Notes: generated from the letters alone by a model not told the origin. 7,078 nucleotides of DNA from an uncultured Clostridia bacterium (GCA_958445555.1 CAUCSW010000034.1:1-7078), one strand, 5' to 3'; shown: positions 1 to 6,413, numbered from the stretch's first letter. Made by a program: numbers and translations.

Positions 1-734
1 CCGTCCTTATAATCGTGATGTTTGCGGCAAGTGTTGCGGCAGGCGCGATATGGGCGGTCATCCCCGCTATCTTCAAAGCAAAATGGGGAACGAACGAAAC
101 CCTCTTTACTCTTATGATGAACTATATAGCCATGCAGTTGGTTTCCTTCTTCTCTTATGAGTGGGCGGTACCGAAGGGCTCGGGTCATATAGGAACCATA
201 AACCGTACGACCCATGCGGGCTGGCTCCCGTCGATAGGCGGAAATGATTACCTTCTTAACATTATAATCGTTCTTGTGCTCACCGCCGCTATATATGTTT
301 ACCTGAAATACAGTAAACACGGCTACGAAATATCGGTTGTCGGCGAGAGCGAAAACACCGCTAAATACATCGGTATAAATGTTAAAAAGGTCATAGTCCG
401 CACAATGATACTCTCGGGCGCTATCTGCGGTCTTACAGGACTGCTTCTGGTAAGCGGTACCGACCATACGATAACGAGAGATACAATAGGCGGGCGCGGC
501 TTCACGGCGATAATGGTGTCGTGGCTTGCAAAGTTTAATCCCGTTGTTATGATCCTCACATCACTGCTTATCGTTTTCCTCCAGAAGGGCGCATCTCAGA
601 TATCGACGATCTATGAGCTCAATAAATCGTTCTCGGATATAATAACCGGTATCATAATTTTCTTTATAATCGGCAGTGAATTCTTTATAAACTATGCGGT
701 CAAGTTCCGTGCAAAGACGAAGGAGGAGGCTTAA
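1..734 (+). CDS. ABC transporter permease, nucleoside/BmpA-type importer (NupP/YufP-like), 5' partial
   Basis: This is an integral membrane permease subunit of a branched-chain/simple-sugar-type ABC importer of the kind that takes up nucleosides with a BMP-family lipoprotein. The frame is open to the window edge from base 3, so the GTG-ATG pair at 15-20 is internal and the true start lies upstream; about 243 residues are visible against about 350 for the family. Family-like stretches are seen: the N-terminal part with LMMNYIA, the cytoplasmic coupling segment VVGESENTAKYIGINV, and the following glycine-rich GGRGFTAIMVSWLAKFNP. Several hydrophobic segments span the rest. It stops at TAA and the next permease starts 3 bases later, so the two are one operon and should form a heterodimeric channel. 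The ATP-binding and substrate-binding genes are expected upstream, outside the window. Nucleosides are the likely substrate by family, but this is inferred. Confidence 0.9.
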   Translation, partial: VLIIVMFAASVAAGAIWAVIPAIFKAKWGTNETLFTLMMNYIAMQLVSFFSYEWAVPKGSGHIGTINRTTHAGWLPSIGGNDYLLNIIIVLVLTAAIYVYLKYSKHGYEISVVGESENTAKYIGINVKKVIVRTMILSGAICGLTGLLLVSGTDHTITRDTIGGRGFTAIMVSWLAKFNPVVMILTSLLIVFLQKGASQISTIYELNKSFSDIITGIIIFFIIGSEFFINYAVKFRAKTKEEA

Positions 735-737
735 AAG

Positions 738-1769
738 ATGCTTATTTCGTTTATACAAAGAGCGATAATGCAGAGCATCCCGCTGCTTTTCGGATGCACG
801 GGAGAAATCCTCACCGAAAAATCGGGAAACCTCAACCTTGGAATTCCGGGTATTATGTATGTCGGCGGTATCAGCGGCGTTATAGGAGCCTTCCTGTATG
901 AGGGCAGCATCCCTGCGGATATGGCGCTCAATCCGTTTCTTGCGATAATTATTCCGCTGCTTGCAAGCATCGCCGGTTCCCTTTTGATGGGCTTGATATA
1001 TAGCTTCCTCACCATAACCTTAAGAGCAAATCAGAATGTTACCGGTCTTGCACTCACGACATTCGGAATCGGTATCGGCAACTTCTTCGGCGGTTCGCTG
1101 ATAAAGCTTACGAACAGTGAGCTGCCCTCTATTTCTCTGAGCAGAACGAGCGCGGTCTACAGTGCGGCACTGCCGTTTGCCGACGATCTCGGATGGTTCG
1201 GTAAAATATTCCTGTCATACAGCTTTCTTGCCTATGCAGCGGTGATCATAGCCATTGTGGCATCGTTCATACTTAAGCGTACAAGGGTGGGACTGAATCT
1301 TCGCGCGGTCGGAGAGAGCCCCGCAACGGCGGATGCGGCAGGTATAAATGTAAACAGATATAAGTATGTTTTCACCTGCGCCGGAAGCGTTATAGCAGGC
1401 CTCGGCGGTCTTTACTATGTAATGGATTATGCAGACGGCATCTGGTCAAACGACGCGTTCGGCGATCGCGGCTGGCTTGCGATCGCGTTGGTCATTTTCT
1501 CGCTCTGGAGACCGAAGTCGAGCATCCTCGGTTCTATAGTGTTCGGCGGACTTCTTATCATACATAACTACATCAACACATTTATCGTTTTTGTGAATAA
1601 TTCCCTGAATATCTCCCTGCCTCAGATCGGAGTAAATACTCAGGAGATCATAATGATGCTGCCTTACATAGTCACTATTATAGTTCTTATTGTGGGAAGT
1701 ATTAAAAACAGAAATGAAAAGCAGGCGCCTGCAGCTCTCGGGCAGTCATATTTCAGAGAAGACAGATAG
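738..1769 (+). CDS. ABC transporter permease, nucleoside/BmpA-type importer (NupQ/YufQ-like)
   Basis: This is the second permease of the same importer, 343 residues and full length for the family. The start ATG at 738 follows an AGGAGGAG Shine-Dalgarno sequence (721-728) that lies inside the end of the preceding gene, so the two are translationally linked. The N-terminal NLGIPGIMYVGG matches the family's NLGxEGxM motif, and the coupling segment RAVGESPATADAAGIN is the paired counterpart of the one in the upstream permease. FGDRGWLAIALVIFSLWRP near residues 237-255 is the family's conserved membrane re-entry region. About eight to ten hydrophobic segments are visible. The last 25 residues are polar and probably cytoplasmic. 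No terminator stands directly at the stop; transcripts would run on into the structured region ending at about 2036. The inner-membrane transport role is well supported, the exact substrate is not. Confidence 0.92.
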   Translation: MLISFIQRAIMQSIPLLFGCTGEILTEKSGNLNLGIPGIMYVGGISGVIGAFLYEGSIPADMALNPFLAIIIPLLASIAGSLLMGLIYSFLTITLRANQNVTGLALTTFGIGIGNFFGGSLIKLTNSELPSISLSRTSAVYSAALPFADDLGWFGKIFLSYSFLAYAAVIIAIVASFILKRTRVGLNLRAVGESPATADAAGINVNRYKYVFTCAGSVIAGLGGLYYVMDYADGIWSNDAFGDRGWLAIALVIFSLWRPKSSILGSIVFGGLLIIHNYINTFIVFVNNSLNISLPQIGVNTQEIIMMLPYIVTIIVLIVGSIKNRNEKQAPAALGQSYFREDR

Positions 1770-1770
1770 A

Positions 1771-2036
1771 GTAAAGGTACTCTCCGTGGGTTCTCCCCCG
1801 CAATCTCTCAGTTGGCTCGACCGACACGGCCATACCTTAGGACGGTCTTCTGCCTCTTCCTAAACAGGATCATAAAAGTGCAAGACGGGCGGATCTTGTA
1901 ATGCGGCGTGGTGAATGTCGGCAGGTGACGCCGAATGCACGATGGCATACCTGTTTGCTGCCATCCCGTCACAATCATAAGTATAAAAACGGAATTGTAT
2001 TGACCGTGAGTCTCTGCAATTCCGTTTCTTTATTTT
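1771..2036 (+). ncRNA. candidate structured non-coding RNA or structured operon tail
   Basis: This stretch between the permease and the spore protein gene has no convincing coding frame but many complementary segments. Helices read directly from the bases are AAGGTA 1774-1779 with TACCTT 1833-1838; CCGTG 1784-1788 with CACGG 1825-1829; GTGCA 1878-1882 with TGCAC 1936-1940; CGGCGT 1904-1909 with ACGCCG 1928-1933; GATGGCA 1941-1947 with TGCCATC 1959-1965. The loop of the last hairpin holds CCTGTTT (1950-1956), complementary to AAACAGG at 1862-1868, which would make a pseudoknot. GACGGG 1884-1889 and CCCGTC 1965-1970 are a competing pair. It ends in a strong intrinsic terminator. I do not recognise the family: no SRP-type GGAAGCAG, RNase P or tmRNA signatures are visible. 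The raiA-motif RNA of Clostridia is one candidate by genus range and by the nearby spore gene, but I could not match its consensus. No clear promoter was found, so it may be cotranscribed with the permeases. Confidence 0.45.
1987..2036 (+). terminator. Rho-independent terminator
   Basis: An 11-bp perfect stem, AAACGGAATTG (1987-1997) with CAATTCCGTTT (2017-2027), is followed by TTTCTTTATTTT. The 19-base loop is long but the stem and T tract are good. It closes the permease operon and/or the structured RNA and isolates them from the spore protein gene. Confidence 0.8.
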
Positions 2037-2092
2037 GATATACAGTATATTGATCAAAAGCAAAAAAATACATTATTCCCATATTTTTTCAC

Positions 2093-2121
2093 TTATATAT
2101 CAATTCTGTTTTCGCACAATA
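2093..2121 (+). promoter_or_regulatory. possible sigma-G (forespore) promoter
   Basis: CACAATA at 2115-2121 fits the forespore sigma-G -10 pattern (CAYAMTA), and TTATA at 2093-2097 is close to the -35 pattern (GHATR) with 17 bases between. It lies about 45 bases upstream of a spore DNA-binding protein gene, a class normally read by sigma-G in the forespore. The -35 lacks the usual G and the region is AT-rich, so chance matches are possible. Confidence 0.4.
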
Positions 2122-2165
2122 ATACTGCAAACGCAAAAACGACGGAAATAAGGAGTGAATATATA

Positions 2166-2345
2166 ATGGCTATCAATCCTAACGCTAAGGACGCTCTTAA
2201 CCGCTTTAAGATGGAAGCTGCCAGCGAAGTAGGCGTCAACCTCAAGCAGGGATACAACGGTGATCTTACCTCTAAGCAGGCAGGTTCTGTCGGCGGACAG
2301 ATGGTTAAAAAGATGATCGAGTCTTACGAGAACGGTATGAAGTAA
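2166..2345 (+). CDS. alpha/beta-type small acid-soluble spore protein (SASP)
   Basis: This gene encodes a 59-residue protein that coats and protects DNA in the dormant spore and is degraded at germination by the GPR protease. The translation starts MAINPNAKDALNRFKMEAAS and contains the two family hallmarks: the segment around ASEVGVNL (residues 19-26) and the C-terminal TSKQAGSVGGQMVKKMIE (residues 35-52), matching the family's SxxxGxVGGxxxKxxIE-like motif. The GPR cleavage region corresponds to KMEAASEVG. The length is typical of the short clostridial members. The start is set by AAGGAG (2150-2155) ten bases before the ATG. It is a single-gene unit: a terminator precedes it at 1987-2036 and another follows at 2413. 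Expression in the forespore is expected from the family and agrees with the possible sigma-G promoter upstream. Its presence marks the organism as a spore former or a recent descendant of one. Confidence 0.93.
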   Translation: MAINPNAKDALNRFKMEAASEVGVNLKQGYNGDLTSKQAGSVGGQMVKKMIESYENGMK

Positions 2346-2412
2346 ACCTTTTCTTTATATCAAAGAAAAGACGATCTTGTTTCGGCAGCGACATTGACTG
2401 TCGGGACGCACG

Positions 2413-2459
2413 AATGGGACGCGCCGAATATTCGGCGCGTCCCATTGATTTTGTCTTTT
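2413..2459 (+). terminator. Rho-independent terminator with perfect 34-base palindrome
   Basis: AATGGGACGCGCCGAAT (2413-2429) is followed at once by its exact reverse complement (2430-2446), giving a 17-bp GC-rich arm with no extra loop bases, then GATTTTGTCTTTT. The T-rich tail is only on the plus side, so it ends the spore protein transcript. A weaker hairpin, CTTTTCTTT (2348-2356) with AAAGAAAAG (2362-2370), stands just after the stop codon. Read on the minus strand the palindrome lacks a U tract but could still slow polymerase arriving from the EamA gene. Confidence 0.85.
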
Positions 2460-2506
2460 GGTCTTTTGATATGTAAAATTTGACCTGTCGGAGAATGACA
2501 AAGTAA

Positions 2507-2520
2507 CCTATGGCCATAGG
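2507..2520. repeat. palindrome CCTATGGCCATAGG at the end of the EamA gene
   Basis: A perfect 14-base palindrome lies 8 bases beyond the EamA stop codon. On the plus strand it is followed by CTTTTTG; on the minus strand by TTACTTTGTC. It may act as a weak terminator for either direction, and it is the only candidate terminator immediately after the minus-strand operon. Confidence 0.4.
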
Positions 2521-2528
2521 CTTTTTGA

Positions 2529-3476
2529 TCACTTTGCAGCAGTCGCCTTATTGTCAGCTCCCGCAATTTTAGGCTTGGTCCTCTTGCTGCCGATGATTAT
2601 TCCGGCTGCTATCAATATGTAGGAAATGAGATATTGGATCCGGAATATATTTTCTCCGAGCAGCAGAGCTCCGAATATGCATGCAAAGACGGGTTCTGCA
2701 AACTTAATGATGAACAGTGATGACAATTCCGCTTTTTCGACCGTCTTATACCAAAGGCAGTAGCTTACGACCGATGCCGCGCAGATATATATAAATACCA
2801 GCACTGCGGAAAGTGACAATGATGAAAACTTTGCGCCGGATATAAGCGCGACCGTAACCATGACTGCGCCGCCGAAAAGCTGGGACACCCCCGTCAGCAC
2901 AAACGGGTGGTTGTTTTTAAGCGCGGATTTGCCGAAAGTGTTGGCGAACACAGTACAGAATGATGCAAGGATTATAAGGAGATCACCCACGGAAAAGCTC
3001 AGCTTTCCGCCTCCGGTGTTTATCGCCGCGATCCCCGCGAATCCCACGAGAGCGCCTGTTATTTTATATATACTGAACCGTTCTTCCTTGATAAAAAGAA
3101 AACAGAAACATATATAAAGAAGCGTGCCGAGCTGTTTGAGGATCGCGGTCTTTGAACTGTCGGTGAGTGAGAGTCCCACATAAGTAAATGTGTAGTGAAG
3201 AACGACCGAGAATATGCCGGTAAGCATTATCGGAAGCAAACTTGTTTTGAAGTCCTTGGAAAACTTCATTTTCTTGGCACCCGTAAATATGCAGATCGCA
3301 ATACCGCATATAAAAAACCTCACACCCGCAAACAGCATTATATCGGGAACCGACTTTGTGTTGATATTAAATGCCGAGTAACCGAGCTTGATGAAGGGGA
3401 AAAGAGAACCCCACAGTGCCATTACTATAAGTGCCGCCGCCGTTTGTTTCAACCTCTCGGAGGGAGCACGGCTCAT
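2529..3476 (-). CDS. EamA/DMT-family transporter
   Basis: This is a 315-residue polytopic inner-membrane protein of the drug/metabolite transporter superfamily, with two EamA repeats (roughly residues 10-150 and 165-300) and about ten hydrophobic helices. The first helix, ALIVMALWGSLFPFIKLG, has the usual W-G-x-x-x-P/F-x-x-K pattern; the second repeat holds the FAEPVFACIFGALLLGE motif (E-P-V near the C-terminal end) typical of EamA. The start ATG (3474-3476) overlaps the preceding stop codon as ATGA, so translation is probably coupled to the oxidoreductase gene, and no separate strong Shine-Dalgarno is needed. It is the last gene of the minus-strand cassette. Family members export or import amino acids, sugars or other small metabolites; here it may move the substrate or product of the cassette enzymes, which is inference. 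The basic C-terminus (GSKRTKPK) fits a cytoplasmic tail. Confidence 0.9.
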   Translation of the reverse strand: MSRAPSERLKQTAAALIVMALWGSLFPFIKLGYSAFNINTKSVPDIMLFAGVRFFICGIAICIFTGAKKMKFSKDFKTSLLPIMLTGIFSVVLHYTFTYVGLSLTDSSKTAILKQLGTLLYICFCFLFIKEERFSIYKITGALVGFAGIAAINTGGGKLSFSVGDLLIILASFCTVFANTFGKSALKNNHPFVLTGVSQLFGGAVMVTVALISGAKFSSLSLSAVLVFIYICAASVVSYCLWYKTVEKAELSSLFIIKFAEPVFACIFGALLLGENIFRIQYLISYILIAAGIIIGSKRTKPKIAGADNKATAAK

Positions 3477-4444
3477 AAGCTGAGCACGACCTTTCCGACA
3501 TTTTCGCCTCTTTCAAGGATCGCATGAGCCTCTGCGGCCTTTTCCATGGGCAGAACCTTATACACGGTCGGCTTTATCTCTCCGCTTTCAAGTTTGGGCC
3601 ATACATTCTTAACAAGGTCGGCGAGTATCCGTGATTTTTCTTCCACCGATCTCTTGCGGAGCATACTGCACTTAAATTCGATGCCTTTCGTGAGCAGGGC
3701 ACGGAGAGGTATAGTCGCGGTGACACCGTCAAGTGTTGAGATAAGTATCCACCTGCATCCCTCATTGACAAAGGGAAACGCCTTTCCTATCGTCTCTCCC
3801 GCAAGGCAGTCTACGGCGACATCGACCGGATGTCCGCCTTTGGCTTGCTTTTCCAGCACCTCGGCGGTGTCCTCCTTTGATGTGTCGATCATCACATCCG
3901 CGCCGAGATGCGCGATCGCGTCTTTCTTTTCCCTGTCGAGACCAGAGGTGATGACATATGCACCGAACGCCTTTGCCATCGGAATCCCAACACTCGCAAG
4001 ACCGCTTGCACCTGCGGGGAAGAACAGAGTCTCACCCGATTTCATTCTGCCCTCGGTGAACAGATTGAGGTAGCAGGTCGCATAGGCTTCGGGAAGAGAA
4101 GCAGCCTCAAAAAAAGAAAGCCCCTTCGGTATCGGCATCACCATTCCTTTGTTGACCGAGACCCTTTCGGCGTATCCGCCGCCGCCGAGAAGTGCGCATA
4201 CCGAGTCGCCCTCACGGTATTCGGAGACATTTTTGCCCACTCCCGCAACCGTTCCCGCGACTTCAAGGCCCATCCACGGCGGGCATCCCTCGGGAGACGG
4301 ATATTTGCCCTGCCGCTGCAAAAGATCCGCACGGTTAAGCGCCGCGGCGCGGATCGATATCAGAACATCATCGTCGCCTACTTTAGGCTCTTCGACATCG
4401 CTCCAGACAAGGTCTTTATTTTCATTTACAAGCATTGCTTTCAT
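3473..4444 (-). CDS. NAD(P)H:quinone oxidoreductase, PIG3/Qor-type zinc-free MDR family
   Basis: This is a 323-residue soluble medium-chain dehydrogenase/reductase that probably reduces quinones or alpha,beta-unsaturated carbonyls with NADPH. The N-terminal GroES-like domain (about 1-120) carries the PIG3-like signature NRADLLQRQGKYPSPEG (37-53) and MGLEVAGTVAGVG (58-70). The SLPEAYATCYLNLF segment (117-130) precedes the Rossmann domain, whose nucleotide loop AGASGLASVG (144-153) is a variant of the usual AGGSGVGTAA. No structural or catalytic zinc cysteine set is seen, which separates it from alcohol dehydrogenases. Late features ISTLDG and MLRKRSVEEK also fit PIG3 relatives. The start is supported by GAAAGGA about 10 bases upstream. 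A 118-base spacer separates it from the SDR gene upstream; this holds a GC-rich inverted repeat (GCCGCC 4485-4490 with GGCGGC 4512-4517) without a terminator-type U tract, so cotranscription is likely. The physiological substrate is not determined. Confidence 0.9.
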   Translation of the reverse strand: MKAMLVNENKDLVWSDVEEPKVGDDDVLISIRAAALNRADLLQRQGKYPSPEGCPPWMGLEVAGTVAGVGKNVSEYREGDSVCALLGGGGYAERVSVNKGMVMPIPKGLSFFEAASLPEAYATCYLNLFTEGRMKSGETLFFPAGASGLASVGIPMAKAFGAYVITSGLDREKKDAIAHLGADVMIDTSKEDTAEVLEKQAKGGHPVDVAVDCLAGETIGKAFPFVNEGCRWILISTLDGVTATIPLRALLTKGIEFKCSMLRKRSVEEKSRILADLVKNVWPKLESGEIKPTVYKVLPMEKAAEAHAILERGENVGKVVLSL

Positions 4445-4562
4445 ATGATTATTATCCTTTCAAAAACAGATACCGCCCATCTCTGCCGCCGCTTTGGGAT
4501 CGTATAGGTATGGCGGCGTATTACAGACAGGACAGGTTGGACGGGAAAAACGCGGCTTTCGG

Positions 4563-5309
4563 TTACCTTGGACCGAGTGTGCGACCGCCGTCAACGAGAA
4601 TGTTGTCGCCGGTTATGTAGTCCGCCTTGGAGGAGGACATAAACGCGACCAGCTCTGCAACATCGATAGGCTTGCCGGAATGCCCGTTTTCGCCGAGGCA
4701 GGTCGAATGCTCCATAATGGTGTTGCTGTCATGGGGGATCGCTCCCGGCGCAATGCAGTTGACCGTAATGTTATACTTTCCGACCTCTATGGCGAGTGCC
4801 TTTGTAAACGATATCATTGCGCCCTTTGCGGCTGAGTAGTCAACACGCGTCTGAAGACCGCATACACCCGCTATGGAAGAGAAGTTTATTATCTTGCCGC
4901 TCTTCTGTTCGATCATATAGGGGAGAACTGCCTTGGTGCAGTTCATGGTACCGTAGATATTGAGGTCGATAACGAAATGTATCGTATCCATTTCGGCATC
5001 CGCAAAAGAGGAAATCTTATTTATAAGCCCCGCACTTCCGCCTGCATTGTTTATCATTACATCGACGCTTCCGAGTTTTTCGTGCGTCAGCTCAGCCATT
5101 TTCTGCATCGCGGCATAGTCGGTGACATCCGCGGCGAAGTATTCGCACTTTACTCCCATTGAACGAATCTCCTCACTGAGGGGGATAAGGCGCTTTTGGT
5201 TGAGGTCGCAGAGCATAAGGTTTGCGTGATATCCGGCAAGTGTTCTTGCAGTCACGGAGCCTATGGAGCCGGCGGCTCCGGTAAGAATAATATTTTTTCC
5301 CGTTAACAT
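4563..5309 (-). CDS. SDR-family NAD(P)-dependent oxidoreductase (FabG-like)
   Basis: This is a 248-residue classical short-chain dehydrogenase/reductase of typical length. The cofactor loop TGAAGSIG is at residues 10-17, D35 ends the second strand (LMLCD), which usually points to NAD(H) rather than NADP(H), D61-V62 contacts the adenine ring, and NNAG is at 87-90. The catalytic residues are S145, Y158 and K162 (YSAAK), with N118 in the helix before them. IAPGAI (187-192) and the C-terminal DNILVDGGRTLG are standard. It acts in the cytoplasm on an alcohol or ketone that cannot be named from sequence. GAAAGGA stands about 14 bases before the ATG, a little farther than usual, but no better start is seen. 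It sits between the dehydratase-like gene (136-base spacer) and the quinone oxidoreductase gene, all on the same strand, and is probably part of the same transcript. Confidence 0.93.
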   Translation of the reverse strand: MLTGKNIILTGAAGSIGSVTARTLAGYHANLMLCDLNQKRLIPLSEEIRSMGVKCEYFAADVTDYAAMQKMAELTHEKLGSVDVMINNAGGSAGLINKISSFADAEMDTIHFVIDLNIYGTMNCTKAVLPYMIEQKSGKIINFSSIAGVCGLQTRVDYSAAKGAMISFTKALAIEVGKYNITVNCIAPGAIPHDSNTIMEHSTCLGENGHSGKPIDVAELVAFMSSSKADYITGDNILVDGGRTLGPR

Positions 5310-5404
5310 TTTTATAGTACCGTTCCTTTCATTTGTTTGTGAGTTTTCGGTTACTCTTTCAGAATGACAGAGAACAACAGATCGTCCGTTCGAATACGGG
5401 TCAA

Positions 5405-5474
5405 AAGGTTATATGCGGATCAAAGGAGCATATGCGACCGGAAGGTCATATGCGGCTTAAAAGGTTATAGACGG
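5405..5474. repeat. imperfect tandem repeat, about 19 bases, 3.5 copies
   Basis: Four units begin with AAGG at 5405, 5423, 5442 and 5461 (spacing 18, 19, 19). Units one to three share the core ATATGCG; the fourth has ATAGACGG. The array spans the stop codon of the dehydratase-like gene (5446-5448), so the last codons of that gene lie in a repeat. Function is unknown; slippage duplication is the simplest origin. Confidence 0.6.
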
Positions 5475-6288
5475 TTACCATTGTGGAAAGGGGAAGCTGA
5501 TCCAATACGCTTGATTCGTTGAATCTGTCTACGCAGAACATTATATATGAGCCGAGCAGGGGGCCGATCATACGGGTATATTTTGTCATAGCCCCGTTTG
5601 CGTGATAATGGATCTTGGTATCGGAATATCGGTTCTTTATATGGATCATGGTCTTTAAGTATTCGGCAAGTTGCTCATCCGTGTTGCATTCACCGGTAAC
5701 GAGTTTTATGACATCCGGCTTGCGCTCATGAATAAAGTCAAGCAGGTCGGTCACCTGAGTGCAGTCGAGGAAGCAGCCAGTATGGGTTGACAAAAGCACC
5801 TCCGCACCCTTATCGTGCACGCGTGAAATGAATTCTTTCTGTCGGGCTATTGTTTCCGGATTGAGAGAGACTTCGTTCGGGCAGGCGGAAACAAAACTCA
5901 TATTGCTTCCGGGATTGCCTACGGTAAGGGATGCCTTTGTGTTCCTGTCGGGTTCAAAGGTGTAGCCCTGCATATCTACCCCCGCGGCACCCGCATCGAC
6001 GGCGATCAGGAATTCCCGTGCGCGCTCATCGTCACTGTCGTTCATAGTATTAAGCGAATAATCCTGGTTGTAATGAAGTGCGAGAACCGGCTTGTCAGTA
6101 AAGTCACACAGGGGCTTCAGTTATTCCTCTGGCATCTCGCTTTTCGGCAAGGGCGAAAGATGAAAATCAAACGCCATTGCTCCGTTTACACTACCGTTTT
6201 TGATCGCTCCCTTGACTTCGTTTACGGTCTTGCCTTTTACCACACTGACTATCAGCGGGGCATCGTGATTCGCAAAAGACGGTCTCAT
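5446..6288 (-). pseudogene. type I 3-dehydroquinate dehydratase-like protein (AroD family), interrupted by in-frame TAA
   Basis: Read through, this is a 280-codon class I aldolase-fold protein. The start ATG at 6288 has an ideal GAGGAG seven bases upstream. Codon 56 (6123-6121) is TAA, while coding continues in the same frame on both sides: ...KSEMPEE, stop, LKPLCDFTDKPVLALHY... Type I dehydratases use a Schiff-base lysine and a histidine; these appear as K195 (DVIK) and H169 (STHTG), with the carboxylate-binding arginine as R239 (TKYTRMIGPLLGS) and a Q264 near the C-terminus. Two usual acidic or basic positions differ: the early ExR motif reads DFH (41-43) and the E of the DxE strand reads DMQ (105-107). 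The family makes 3-dehydroshikimate from 3-dehydroquinate in the cytoplasm; the changes suggest a different substrate. Alternatives to a true pseudogene are a sequence error, readthrough, or restart at CTG right after the TAA (AGAGGA precedes it) or at ATG 6045, which lacks a good ribosome site. It leads the minus-strand cassette. Confidence 0.78.
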
Positions 6289-6329
6289 TCTTATCTCCTC
6301 GTTTTATAATTGTTGTTTTCGGTATAAGA

Positions 6330-6358
6330 ATTATACGATTTATTCCGATATTCGGCAA
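6330..6358 (-). promoter_or_regulatory. sigma-A-type promoter for the minus-strand cassette
   Basis: Read on the minus strand, TTGCCG (6358-6353) and a perfect TATAAT (6335-6330) are separated by 17 bases. Transcription would begin near 6323, giving a leader of about 35 bases before the GAGGAG and ATG at 6288. This is the best promoter in the window and would drive the dehydratase-like gene and probably the three genes after it. Confidence 0.75.
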
Positions 6359-6375
6359 TGCATTAAACGATATAA

Positions 6376-6413
6376 TTGTCATTTATGATATTTTTTCTTG
6401 CTTTTGATGACAA
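6376..6413. promoter_or_regulatory. inverted repeat TTGTCAT-N24-ATGACAA between the divergent promoters
   Basis: TTGTCAT (6376-6382) and ATGACAA (6407-6413) are exact reverse complements. They lie just upstream of the -35 of the cassette promoter, where an activator would bind, and span the -35 of the likely regulator promoter. It is a candidate operator; no direct evidence links it to a named protein. Confidence 0.35.

Noticed and set aside
1771..1900. SRP RNA, or a ydaO-type (c-di-AMP) riboswitch on the minus strand (GGGGGAGAACCC-like bases)
   Set aside because: The SRP GGAAGCAG core is missing. A minus-strand riboswitch would point into the oppositely oriented permease gene, with no target gene downstream.
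1860..2063. 67-residue minus-strand open frame
   Set aside because: It crosses the terminator and the RNA-like region; the translation is not protein-like and no minus-strand promoter or ribosome site supports it.
2305..2566. Two minus-strand open frames of 75 and 68 residues across the spore gene terminator
   Set aside because: They run through the palindromic terminator and the end of the EamA gene, and have no plausible start signals or protein-like composition.
3546..4507. Long plus-strand open frames opposite the quinone oxidoreductase gene (175 and 199 residues)
   Set aside because: They mirror a strongly recognisable MDR gene and have low-complexity, family-less translations with no ribosome sites.
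5310..5445. A second promoter before the SDR gene (TTGACC with TCTGTT, 17-base gap, minus strand)
   Set aside because: The -10 is poor and part of the match lies next to repeats; there is too little to call it.
6121..6123. Reassigned stop codon (TAA read as an amino acid)
   Set aside because: TAA ends the first permease gene and the spore protein gene in the same window, at positions that fit the families' normal C-termini.
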